Source: GCA-2686265 sp036010965 | Lineage (GTDB): Bacteria; Planctomycetota; UBA1135; GCA-002686595 | DNA: 14,107 nt | Assembly: GCA_036010965.1 (NCBI GenBank) | Contig: DASCMO010000136.1 | Coordinates: 1 to 14,107, forward strand | Reading direction: 5' to 3' | Shown: positions 1 through 7,132 of the stretch, piece by piece | Position numbering within the stretch: position 1 is the first letter of the stretch | Layout of the letters: the number at the start of each line of letters is the position of its first letter | Program-made: the position numbers and the translations under genes | Notes under the pieces: model-generated | Told to the model about the DNA's origin: nothing | The model's database searches: none | Seen by the model: the letters and a program-made list of their open reading frames with translations, nothing else

Positions 1-1259
1 CCGCCCACGACCAGGTGCACCGGACGCCGCCCCGGTGCGGCGAGCGCCGCCGCGAAGGCGACGGCGACCAGGAGCAGCAGGGTTGCGCGCGGCCCGAGCC
101 AGGCGGGCAGGACCAGACCCGCCAGCAGGCTGCCGCACAGAGCGCCGGCGGTGTTCACGGCGTACACCCGGGCCAGGGCCTCCTCCGCGCCGCATTCGGG
201 GTGGCGCTCTACAAGGGCTGCCGCCGCCGAGGGCAAGGCCAGCCCCAGGGCGAGCGCCGGCCCGAGCAGGGCGAGGGCGGCCAGCAGGGCGTGGGTCAGC
301 CACAAGCGTACGACGCCGGCCCCGGCCGGCATGCGATTGGAGAGGCTGGCGAAGAGGTCGGCCTCGCCCAGCTGCCAGGAGAGGAGCGACAGGCCTGCCA
401 GGGTCAGGGCGCCCAGGGCCAGTGCCGCGTGGAAGAGGGTCGCGGCCCCCGCACGCGGGCCGCGCGCGGTGCCTGCCAGCTGGCGGCTGCCGAGGCCGAT
501 GCCGAACAGGAACACCGACAGCACGATGGCGTAGGCGTAGACCGAGGTCCCGGTGACTGTCACCAGCACGCGCGCCAGGAGCACCTCGAGGCCCAGGCCG
601 GCCAGCCCCAGGAGGAAGGTCGTCACCAGGCAAGGTTCGGTCAGGGGCGGGGCCTGGGTTGGCGCTCGCGCTCGCGCCGGCGCTGGTGCCCGACCCTCGT
701 CGAGCCACCTCGCCGCCAGGGCTGCCGCGGCGACGTCCAGGCCGGCGGCTGCCAGCACCGTGCCGGTGAGGCCGAGCAGGGGCATCCCGACCAGGGGGCC
801 GAGCAGGGCTCCGCAGGCCGCGCCGAGGGTGTTGGCGCCGTAGAAGGCGGCCGTCTCCCTGCCGGTCGTTGCGCGGTTCGCGATCGTCAGGCGCCCCATG
901 AGGGGGAAGGTGGCGCCCATGGCGACGGTCGGCGCCAGGAGCAGGCCGGCCGCCAGCAGGGCGCGCGTGCCCGCGCCGCTCGCCGGCTCCACCAGCTCCA
1001 AGGCGAAGGGGGACAGGGCGGCCCAGGCGGCCAGGCTCAGCTCGAGCAGGCAGAACAGGCGCAGGGGTGTCCCGGTGCGGCGGGCGAGGGGCCCGGCGAG
1101 CCACGCGCCCAGGCCCATGCCGCCCATGAAGATCGCCAGGACGATGGCCATCCCGGCGCTGTCGCTGCCCACTAGGCGCGCCAGCAGGCGGATCCAGACG
1201 GTCTCGTAGACCAGGGCCGCCGCACCGCTCAGGAAGAAGACGAGGTCGCTGCGTCGCAT
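1..1259 (-). CDS. Polytopic membrane protein, N-terminal part (MFS-like, probable spermidine-synthase-fusion family); 3' end outside window
   Basis: The minus strand reads open from an ATG at 1259 to the window edge, giving 419 full residues. The protein is hydrophobic, with about ten or more membrane segments in two related halves. The opening FLSGAAALVYETVWIRLLAR (residues 9-28) is echoed around residues 219-233. The YGANTLGAACG motif (140-150) is echoed by YAVNTAGALCG (366-376). MGATFPLMGRL (114-124) is also typical. These motifs are known from the MFS-like membrane domain that is often fused to a C-terminal spermidine-synthase domain in Planctomycetota, Acidobacteriota and Deltaproteobacteria. 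A Pro/Ala/Arg-rich linker (about 188-206) joins the halves. Any synthase domain would lie beyond base 1 and cannot be seen, so the enzymatic role is inference. It could be a membrane-only relative. It is transcribed divergently from the nucleosidase gene 30 bases away. The membrane-protein call is firm; the fusion is less sure. Confidence 0.82.
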   Translation of the reverse strand, partial: MRRSDLVFFLSGAAALVYETVWIRLLARLVGSDSAGMAIVLAIFMGGMGLGAWLAGPLARRTGTPLRLFCLLELSLAAWAALSPFALELVEPASGAGTRALLAAGLLLAPTVAMGATFPLMGRLTIANRATTGRETAAFYGANTLGAACGALLGPLVGMPLLGLTGTVLAAAGLDVAAAALAARWLDEGRAPAPARARAPTQAPPLTEPCLVTTFLLGLAGLGLEVLLARVLVTVTGTSVYAYAIVLSVFLFGIGLGSRQLAGTARGPRAGAATLFHAALALGALTLAGLSLLSWQLGEADLFASLSNRMPAGAGVVRLWLTHALLAALALLGPALALGLALPSAAAALVERHPECGAEEALARVYAVNTAGALCGSLLAGLVLPAWLGPRATLLLLVAVAFAAALAAPGRRPVHLVVG

Positions 1260-1289
1260 GGTAGTCGGGCCACGACACAATAGCCCCCC
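1260..1289. promoter_or_regulatory. 30-base divergent intergenic region
   Basis: Only 30 bases separate the ATG of the minus-strand membrane protein from the GTG of the plus-strand nucleosidase. If both starts are right, the promoters must overlap each other or the coding sequences. A short AT-richer patch (cacaatag, 1276-1283) stands out, but no convincing -35/-10 pair is visible. Its TAG (1281-1283) is the in-frame stop that limits how far upstream the nucleosidase can start. Confidence 0.4.
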
Positions 1290-1976
1290 GTGGAAGCGGT
1301 CACACGAACGACGGCCGAGGATCGTGGGCAGGGGGGCGCCACGGGGGTGCTCTGCGCCCTGCCCGAGGAGCTCGGATCCCTGGTCGAGCGCGCCCGCGGC
1401 CGGCGCACTCTGACGGGTCTGGAGATTCTGGAAGTGGAGCTCGCCGGGTGCGAGGTACTGGCCTGCGTCGGAGGCGTGGGCAAGGTGCACGCCGCGCGCG
1501 CCGCAGCCTTGCTGATCGCCGCCGGCGCGACCCGGCGCTTGCTGGTGGTGGGCGTCTGCGGTGGCCTGCGCCGCTCCCTGGCTCCCGGCACCCTGGTGCA
1601 TTGCACGCGCGCCGTGCAGGCGGACCTGGCCCTGCGGGAGGGGCGCGAGGTCGACGCCGACCCCAGCCTGCGAGACGCCTGGGGTCGGGCTGCCCCCGGC
1701 CCCCAGGGCTGGTTCGTGACCGCCGATCGGCCGGCACTCTCCCTTTGGCGCCGCCTGCGCCTGGCGCGGGCCTTCATCGGCCCCTGCGTGGCCGACATGG
1801 AGACCGCGGCGGCGGCGGCCGTGGCCCAGGCGGCCGGCGTGCCCTGGGCGGCCCTGCGGGCGGTCACCGACGGCCTCGCCCCGGGCGGCGTGAGGGCCTT
1901 TCACGAACACTATCCAGGTCAGGCGGGGCGCGCGGCCGATACGGTGGAAGGGCTCCTGCGGGGGCTCCGGACCTGA
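1290..1976 (+). CDS. Phosphorylase-superfamily nucleosidase (MTA/SAH nucleosidase-like)
   Basis: This 228-residue protein has the landmarks of 5'-methylthioadenosine/S-adenosylhomocysteine nucleosidases, which cleave adenine from MTA or SAH. CALPEE (22-27) carries the conserved acidic residue near the N-terminus. GGVGKVHAA (61-69) matches the family glycine loop, and GVCGGL (88-93) matches the usual G-x-AGGL. DMET (169-172) supplies the ribose-binding Glu, and AVTDGL (191-196) the catalytic Asp. Length fits the family (about 230). Futalosine hydrolase (MqnB) and the hopanoid-associated HpnG share this fold, so the substrate is uncertain. The GTG at 1290 is the first start after an in-frame TAG, but it has no clear Shine-Dalgarno. 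A GTG at 1347 follows a G-rich run and would begin at the first beta strand, so the true start may lie there. If the divergent neighbour is a spermidine-synthase fusion, MTA salvage would be a logical partner activity. Confidence 0.8.
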   Translation: MEAVTRTTAEDRGQGGATGVLCALPEELGSLVERARGRRTLTGLEILEVELAGCEVLACVGGVGKVHAARAAALLIAAGATRRLLVVGVCGGLRRSLAPGTLVHCTRAVQADLALREGREVDADPSLRDAWGRAAPGPQGWFVTADRPALSLWRRLRLARAFIGPCVADMETAAAAAVAQAAGVPWAALRAVTDGLAPGGVRAFHEHYPGQAGRAADTVEGLLRGLRT

Positions 1977-2165
1977 TCCTGCACGCCCTCCCCGCGCGCG
2001 CTGTCCTGGCGTCCCCGGGCACGCTACGCTGGTTCATCGCACTCGTTTCGGCCCCGACCCCCCTCGGCGAGCGGGATCGGACAATCCCCACGCGGCATCG
2101 AAGACCCCCCCGACAACGACCGGCCCGACTTGTCCCCCGGTGGGGCGAGTGAACGAAGAGCGCCG

Positions 2166-2186
2166 CGACCCCTTGAAGCGGGGTCG
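2166..2186 (+). promoter_or_regulatory. Perfect 7-bp hairpin upstream of the priming-transferase start
   Basis: CGACCCC (2166-2172) pairs perfectly with GGGGTCG (2180-2186) around a 7-base loop. The 3' foot lies 21 bases before the ATG at 2208 and 8 bases before the Shine-Dalgarno. No T-tract follows, so it is not an intrinsic terminator. It could be an mRNA leader element or an operator half-site pair; function is unknown. Confidence 0.45.
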
Positions 2187-2194
2187 GAGCGTGC

Positions 2195-2206
2195 GAGGAG
2201 AGGGGG
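2195..2206 (+). promoter_or_regulatory. Ribosome-binding site setting the start at 2208
   Basis: The purine run gaggagaggggg ends one base before ATG 2208 and contains GGAG at good spacing. It decides the start in favour of 2208 over the upstream TTG at 2130. The protein then begins with a short cytoplasmic tail followed directly by the first membrane helix, as is usual for this family. Confidence 0.65.
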
Positions 2207-2207
2207 C

Positions 2208-3692
2208 ATGTTCAGGCTTGGTAACTTCCTGCGGCGCAACTTCGAGCCGCTGATCCTGTCGATGCAGGTCTTCGTCGACCTGGCGGTGCTGTTGGTGTGC
2301 TGCTGGCTGGGCTACCTGATGGGCTTGCGGATCGGCGGCACGGGCCGCTCGCCGGACATGCACGTCTACCGCCAGCTGTGGGCGTTGATCTCGGCCGTCT
2401 GCCTGGTGAGCTTCCACGCCTTCGGGATGTACAGCCCGGTCAAGAGCCTCCTCAACATGGAGGAGTTCAAGGCCATCGCGAAGAGCTCCATCGTCTCCTT
2501 TCTGGTGTTCTTCACCCTGGTCGTTCTCCTGCGCAGCACGACCCAGGGAGCCGAGGGGTTCTTGTTCGAGTGGATGGTCCCCGCCCACCAGTGGGTCGAC
2601 CTGGACTTCAACCTGGACGTGGCGTCCTTCTCGCGGATCACGGTGGTGATCACCTTCTGCCTGATCCTGGTCCTGACCACGGCCAGCCGCTTCGCCTCGT
2701 TCAAGGTCATCCAGATGCTGCACCAGCGCGGCGTGGGGAACCGCAACGTGCTGATCTACGGTGCGGGCGACACCGGCCGCACCCTGCAGCGCAAGTTCAT
2801 GCTCGTGCCGACCCTGGGCCTGAACCTGATCGGATTCGTGGACGACGATCCGGAGCGGGCCGGTGCCGCCATCGGGCGCTTCCGGGTGCTCGGGAGCCGC
2901 GCTGACATGGAATACCTGGTCGGTTTGCACAAGGTCAGCGAGGTCTTCATCGCCCTGCCCGATCGAGACGAGGAAGAGGTGATGGCGATCGTGGCGGCCT
3001 GTGAGCGCAGTGGTGTCAAGTACCACGTCGTGCCCCGCTTCTACCACCTCTTGAGCTACAAGATCCGGATCGAGAACCTGGACTCGATCCCCCTCATCAG
3101 CCGTGCTGAGCGCAGTCAGAGCCTGCTCTCGGCCCTGACCAAGCGCCTCCTGGATGTGCTCCTCTCGATCCTGGTGTTGGTGCTCGGCGCGCCGTTCTTC
3201 GTCCTGGCTGCGCTCCTGATTCGACGCGAGTCTCCCGGTCGCGCGCTCTTCGTGCAGGAGCGCATCGGCAAGGACGGCAAGCCGTTCAGGATGTACAAGT
3301 TCCGGACGATGCACCAGCAGGTGGGCGGGGACGCTCCCGCACCGAACTCTCCCTACGACCCGCGCATCACTCGCATCGGCCGCTTCCTGCGGCGCTACAG
3401 CCTCGACGAGTTGCCGCAGTTCCTGAACGTCCTCATGGGGCAGATGAGCATCGTGGGCCCGCGCCCGGAGATGCGCTTCATCGTGGACCAGTACGGCCCG
3501 CTGGAGCTTGAGCGCCTGCGGGCCAAGCCCGGTGTCACCGGCCTGTGGCAGATCTCCTACGCTCGCGAGCAGGCGATCCATGACAACATGGACTACGACC
3601 TCTACTACATCGAGCACCAGTCCCTGCTGCTCGACCTGGTGATCATTGCCTTGACGGGTTTTGCTGTCGCCAAGGGTACTGGCGCCTACTGA
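2208..3692 (+). CDS. Polyprenyl-phosphate sugar-1-phosphate transferase (WbaP/CpsE-type priming enzyme)
   Basis: This 494-residue protein matches the bacterial polyprenyl glycosylphosphotransferase family, which moves a sugar-1-phosphate from a UDP-sugar to undecaprenyl phosphate, the first step of exopolysaccharide or O-antigen assembly. Four membrane helices (about 17-40, 54-75, 94-110, 143-160) precede a Rossmann-like CoA-binding-type domain that opens with VLIYGAGDTG (181-190). A further hydrophobic segment (312-340) leads into the catalytic domain: KFRTM (364-368), the catalytic dyad D400-E401 in SLDELPQF, MSIVGPRPE (413-421) and KPGVTGLWQ (440-448). All signature residues are present and the length is normal. 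The sugar transferred cannot be read from sequence. It is first in a plus-strand block; the next gene starts 12 bases after its stop. Confidence 0.95.
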   Translation: MFRLGNFLRRNFEPLILSMQVFVDLAVLLVCCWLGYLMGLRIGGTGRSPDMHVYRQLWALISAVCLVSFHAFGMYSPVKSLLNMEEFKAIAKSSIVSFLVFFTLVVLLRSTTQGAEGFLFEWMVPAHQWVDLDFNLDVASFSRITVVITFCLILVLTTASRFASFKVIQMLHQRGVGNRNVLIYGAGDTGRTLQRKFMLVPTLGLNLIGFVDDDPERAGAAIGRFRVLGSRADMEYLVGLHKVSEVFIALPDRDEEEVMAIVAACERSGVKYHVVPRFYHLLSYKIRIENLDSIPLISRAERSQSLLSALTKRLLDVLLSILVLVLGAPFFVLAALLIRRESPGRALFVQERIGKDGKPFRMYKFRTMHQQVGGDAPAPNSPYDPRITRIGRFLRRYSLDELPQFLNVLMGQMSIVGPRPEMRFIVDQYGPLELERLRAKPGVTGLWQISYAREQAIHDNMDYDLYYIEHQSLLLDLVIIALTGFAVAKGTGAY

Positions 3693-3704
3693 GCAGATTG
3701 TTCC

Positions 3705-4832
3705 ATGCGCGTCATGCACGTGATGGAGTCCACGATCGGGGGCACGCGTAGACACCTCGTGGACCTGGCCGGAGGGCTCGCCGAGCGCGGCGTGGAGGTG
3801 CATCTGGTCGTCGCGGCCGAGCGTCAACCCGACTTTCGCGAGGACCTCAAACGTCTGGTGAGCGCCGGTTGCCAGGTGCGGGAGCTGGCGATGGTGCGTT
3901 CCATCTCACCCCTGCGGGACGTGCGCCACCTGCGGACCCTGGAAGGCCTGCTGCGCTCCGTGCGCCCCGACGTGGTCCACACCCACAGCAGCAAGGCCGG
4001 CGTCCTGGGACGCGTGGCCTCGATCAGGACCGGGATCGGCCGCCGGGTGCACACCCCGCACACCCTGGCCTTCCTGTTTCGTGACATGTTCGGCCCGGTT
4101 CGGCGGCGGGTGTTCTTCGAGCTGGAGCGCCGGCTCTGCGCGCGCACCGAGCGCGTGATCGCCGTCAGCGAGAGCGAGGGTCGCACCGTGCGCGAGAGCG
4201 GTGTCATCGACCCCGGGCGCGTGCGCGTGATCCCCAACGGCGTGGAGGTGAGCTCCGGCACCAAACGGGTGCCGCTCGATCTGGCGACCCTGGGGCTCGA
4301 CCCGCGCCGGCCCTGCGCTGCGGTCATCGGGCTGCTGAATGTGGCCAAGGGGCAGGACCTGGCCATCGACGCCCTGGGCGCCTGTGCCGAGCTGCAGTTG
4401 CTGCTGGTCGGCCACGGTGAAGAGCGCGAAGCTCTCGAGGCGCGCGCGGCGCGCCTCGGGGTGGCCGGGAGCGTGCGCTTGCTAGGCTTCCGTTCCGATG
4501 TGGCCGAGATCCTCGCGTCGGTCGACCTGCTGCTCTTGCCCTCGCGCTGGGAGGGCATGCCCTACGTCGTCCTGGAGGCGATGGCCTGCGGTGTGCCTGT
4601 GGTGGCCACGCCGGTGGACGGAGCGGTCGATCTGATCGAGGACGGCGGCACGGGCTGGCTCGCGCGCGAGGTCTCGGCCTCGGCCCTCGGGGAGACCCTG
4701 GGGCAGGTCCTGGCACTGACCGCCGACGAGCGCCGGGACGTCGGGGAGCGCGGGCGCGAGCACGTGGCGCGGCACTTCACCCGTGCGGCGATGGTGGATG
4801 CAGTGGTCGAACTCTACGAGGAGCTGTCGTGA
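3705..4832 (+). CDS. GT4 family glycosyltransferase 1
   Basis: This is a 375-residue GT-B fold retaining glycosyltransferase of family GT4, probably extending the lipid-linked glycan at the cytoplasmic face. The N-terminal domain begins MRVMHVMESTIGGTRRHL, the usual first strand and glycine loop, and contains PDVVHTHSSKAG (88-99) and RVIAVSESEG (150-159). The C-terminal domain has the EX7E motif, E283 to E291 in WEGMPYVVLEAMACG. The loop normally written GR(L/F)xxxKG reads GLLNVAKG (209-216): Lys215 is kept, but the Arg that usually contacts the donor phosphate is Leu210. ATG 3705 gives the canonical first strand, although no clear Shine-Dalgarno precedes it; ATG 3714 is an alternative. The N-terminal half resembles the GT4 starting at 8733, suggesting an old duplication. 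Donor and acceptor are unknown. Confidence 0.93.
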   Translation: MRVMHVMESTIGGTRRHLVDLAGGLAERGVEVHLVVAAERQPDFREDLKRLVSAGCQVRELAMVRSISPLRDVRHLRTLEGLLRSVRPDVVHTHSSKAGVLGRVASIRTGIGRRVHTPHTLAFLFRDMFGPVRRRVFFELERRLCARTERVIAVSESEGRTVRESGVIDPGRVRVIPNGVEVSSGTKRVPLDLATLGLDPRRPCAAVIGLLNVAKGQDLAIDALGACAELQLLLVGHGEEREALEARAARLGVAGSVRLLGFRSDVAEILASVDLLLLPSRWEGMPYVVLEAMACGVPVVATPVDGAVDLIEDGGTGWLAREVSASALGETLGQVLALTADERRDVGERGREHVARHFTRAAMVDAVVELYEELS

Positions 4833-5962
4833 AGATCCTGCACGTCATCACGACCCTCGACGTGGGCGGCGCGGAGATGCACCTGCTCTCACAGGTGCGC
4901 GGTCAGTGCGCGCGCGGGCACGAGCTACGCGTGTGCTACCTGAAGGGCGAGGGGAGTCTGGCGAAGGACTTTCGCTCCGCCGGCGCCGAGCATGTCGGGC
5001 GCGTCGGCTGGCTGCCCTTTGGAGCGCGCTCTCTCGCGCCGCACCTGCCCTGGGCCGATGTGGTCCACTCGCATCTGCTCAAGGCCGACGGCCTTGCGGC
5101 CCTGACGGCGACCTTGCACGGGCGGCGCGCGCGCCTGATCTCCGGCAAGCACAACGATGAGCAGGTGCTCCGTCGTCCCCTGGTCTCCCTGGTCCACGGC
5201 CTGATCGCGCGCCTGCCGCGGCGCACCGTCGTGCTCTCCGATCACGTCGGCCGCTTCTTTCGCGAGCACGGTCGGATGAGCGAGGAAGGGATGCGACGTA
5301 TCTACTACGGCATCGACCGCGTCCCCTTCGAACGCGCGCGCGACGCCGACCCTGCCGAGCGCGCGGCACTGCGCGCCTCCTTCGGCTTCGGACCCGACGA
5401 CGTGCTCTTCGTCTGCGTGGCGCGCTTCGCTCCGCAGAAGGCCCACGATGTCCTGCTGGACGCCTTCGCCGCCGCGACGCGTTGCGAGGGAGCTCCTCCC
5501 ATGGGCCTCTTGCTCGTCGGCGACGATCCCTTCGGGGACGGGCGCCAGCGGGCCGAGCGCCATGCCCGCTCGCTCGACCTCGGCCAGCGCGTGCACTTCG
5601 CTGGCATCCGCCGGGACGTCCCGGCGCTGCTGGCGGCCTCGGAGGTGTTCGTGATGAGCTCCCTCTGGGAGGGCCTGGGCCTGGTGTTCCTGGAGGCCAT
5701 GGCCTGCGGCCTGCCGGTGCTCTCGACGCGCGTCTCGGCCATCCCCGAGGTCGTGCAGGAGGGCGTGACCGGCCTGCTAGTGAGTGCCGGCGATGTTTCG
5801 GAGCTGGCGCGCGGGTTCGCAACCCTGGCGCGGGATGGGGAGCGCAGGCGGGAGCTGGGCGAGGCGGGACAGGAGCGCGTGCGCTCCCACTTCGGGATCG
5901 AGCGCATGGTCGAGGAGACCCTCGCCGTCTACCGCGAGGTGCTGGAAGAGAGCGGCGCGTGA
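4829..5962 (+). CDS. GT4 family glycosyltransferase 2
   Basis: This 377-residue GT4 enzyme starts MKILHVITTLDVGGAEMHL, the classic nucleotide-sugar glycine loop (DVGGAE, 11-16). It continues with ADVVHSHLLKADGLA (76-90), then VARFAPQKAHD (197-207) with the donor-phosphate Arg199 and Lys204, and finally EX7E E281/E289 in WEGLGLVFLEAMACG. All key residues are present. The GTG start at 4829 overlaps the stop of glycosyltransferase 1 in a GTGA, and gaggag (4818-4823) sits five bases upstream, so translational coupling is likely. It ends in a second GTGA overlap with truD. It should add one sugar in the same glycan pathway; the specificity is not predictable from what is visible. Confidence 0.94.
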   Translation: MKILHVITTLDVGGAEMHLLSQVRGQCARGHELRVCYLKGEGSLAKDFRSAGAEHVGRVGWLPFGARSLAPHLPWADVVHSHLLKADGLAALTATLHGRRARLISGKHNDEQVLRRPLVSLVHGLIARLPRRTVVLSDHVGRFFREHGRMSEEGMRRIYYGIDRVPFERARDADPAERAALRASFGFGPDDVLFVCVARFAPQKAHDVLLDAFAAATRCEGAPPMGLLLVGDDPFGDGRQRAERHARSLDLGQRVHFAGIRRDVPALLAASEVFVMSSLWEGLGLVFLEAMACGLPVLSTRVSAIPEVVQEGVTGLLVSAGDVSELARGFATLARDGERRRELGEAGQERVRSHFGIERMVEETLAVYREVLEESGA

Positions 5963-7113
5963 AGACCCACGATCCGCCCTTCCTCGCGCGGGTCGCCGAC
6001 GAGGACTTCGAGGTCGAGGAACTCGGCGGCGTCGAGCCCGCCGGGGAGGGCGAGCACCTCTTCCTGTGGATCGAGAAGCGCGGTCTGACGACCGATGAGG
6101 CCACCCGGCGCGTGGCGCTCGCCCTGGGACGCCGGCCCTCGGATGCCGGCCACGCGGGTCGCAAGGATCGGCGCGCGGTCACGCGCCAGTGGATCTCCGT
6201 CGGGGGTGCCGACGCCCGCGACGCGTGCGCCCTGGAGTGGCCGGACCTGCAGGTCCGGCGCGCGGTGCTCCACACGCGCAAGCTGAAGCCCGGGATGCTG
6301 CGCGGCAACCGCTTTCTGCTGCGCCTGCGCTCGGTCGATACCGAGCTCTGGCCGCGGGCCGAGCGGCGCCTGGGCGATCTCGCGCGCGAGGGCCTGCCGA
6401 ACGCCTTCGGACCCCAGCGCTTCGGCGCCGGGGGAGACGGGGACGCCCTGGGGTTGCTGTTGCTCCAGCGCCGTTTCGAGGAATACGTCATGGCCCTCTG
6501 CACGACGCCGCGCGCTCCGGACACGCCGGCCGTGGCCGAGCTGGGCGAACGCCTGAGCACCGGGCGCAGCCTGCGCTCCCTGGCGGTCCTGGCTCCGCGC
6601 CTGCCGGCGGAGCTTGCGCCCCTGGCGCGCCAGCTTGCGCGCCGCGCTGGAGACTGGGCGGGCGCCGTGCGCGCGCTTCGGCGCGGCCTGGTGCTGCTGC
6701 ATCTCTCCGCGCTCCAGGCGCGAGTCTTCCAGGATGTGCTGGCCCGCCGCGGCCCGGCGCCGGGGCCCGTCGAGGAGGGCGACATCGTCTGCCGGCATCG
6801 ACCTCCGAGCCCATTTGAGCAGAGCGCCACCGGCCCCATTCCGGGCTGGAAGGCGTCCCTGGCCGAGGGGCGCCCGGGGGAGATCGAGCGCGCCGTGTTG
6901 GCCGAGATGGGGGTAGATCCCCAGGGCTTTCGGAAGATCTTGCCAGGCTGCTCCCCGCGCGGGGCCCGGCGGCCTCTGCGCGTTCCCTTGAGTGCCCTGG
7001 AGGTCAGCGGAGAGGGCGACAGGCGGACCCTGTCCTTCGAGCTGCCCGCCGGGGCCTTCGCCACGACGGTGCTGGACGAACTGCTCAACGCCTGCGGGGG
7101 AGAGGGCCGATAG
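5959..7113 (+). CDS. truD: tRNA pseudouridine synthase D
   Basis: This 384-residue protein is a TruD-family synthase, which isomerises U13 of certain tRNAs to pseudouridine. The hallmark GRKDRRAVTRQ (67-77) contains the catalytic Asp70. Other family blocks are EHLFLWIEKRGLTT (32-45), GNRF (116-119), LPNAFGPQRFG (146-156), SALQARVFQDV (250-260) and LPAGAFATTVLDEL (362-375). It is slightly longer than the E. coli enzyme (349). Start GTG 5959 overlaps the preceding stop as GTGA, with ggaagag at 5944-5950. The reading frame stays open upstream to 5482 inside the glycosyltransferase, but those extra residues are Arg/Gly/Pro-rich and resemble nothing in TruD. Placement between glycosyltransferases and a membrane protein is unusual for a tRNA-modifying enzyme; the coupling may just reflect operon packing. 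Confidence 0.95.
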   Translation: MKTHDPPFLARVADEDFEVEELGGVEPAGEGEHLFLWIEKRGLTTDEATRRVALALGRRPSDAGHAGRKDRRAVTRQWISVGGADARDACALEWPDLQVRRAVLHTRKLKPGMLRGNRFLLRLRSVDTELWPRAERRLGDLAREGLPNAFGPQRFGAGGDGDALGLLLLQRRFEEYVMALCTTPRAPDTPAVAELGERLSTGRSLRSLAVLAPRLPAELAPLARQLARRAGDWAGAVRALRRGLVLLHLSALQARVFQDVLARRGPAPGPVEEGDIVCRHRPPSPFEQSATGPIPGWKASLAEGRPGEIERAVLAEMGVDPQGFRKILPGCSPRGARRPLRVPLSALEVSGEGDRRTLSFELPAGAFATTVLDELLNACGGEGR

Positions 7114-7132
7114 GTAGGAAAGAGCCAGAGCT

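Larger units (their letters stand above)
1977..2207 (+). promoter_or_regulatory. 5' region of the polysaccharide block: C/G-tract-rich leader
   Basis: No gene is supported in these 231 bases. Runs of C occur at 2052-2055, 2058-2063, 2086-2089, 2105-2111 and 2134-2138, with G-runs at 2142-2145, 2180-2183 and 2202-2206. CCCC/GGGG at 2134-2145 could form a small hairpin. A 6-base inverted repeat (ggacaa 2079-2084, ttgtcc 2130-2135) is also present but weak. No clear promoter was recognised. An open frame from a TTG at 2130 runs into the priming enzyme gene, but ATG 2208 with its strong ribosome-binding site is a better start. Confidence 0.45.

Noticed and set aside
656..690. Short GC repeat (cgctcg units) considered as a tandem repeat or regulatory site
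   Set aside because: It encodes the Ala/Pro/Arg linker between the two halves of the membrane protein and is explained by biased codons in a flexible linker.
15..1175. 386-residue open frame on the plus strand
   Set aside because: Gly/Gln/Arg-rich low-complexity product. The minus strand here encodes a clear duplicated membrane protein with family motifs.
2034..3827. 597-residue open frame on the minus strand
   Set aside because: It lies opposite the priming transferase, is rich in His, Asp, Gln and Glu without domain motifs, and mirrors the codon periodicity of the true gene.
5482..5958. Upstream extension of truD
   Set aside because: It overlaps the conserved C-terminal domain of glycosyltransferase 2. 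TruD homology begins just after GTG 5959.
5079..7088. 669-residue open frame on the minus strand
   Set aside because: It is antisense to glycosyltransferase 2 and truD. Its product is Arg/Ser/Pro/Ala-rich with no motif or fold pattern, while the plus strand carries intact family signatures. Long stop-free antisense frames are expected at this GC content.
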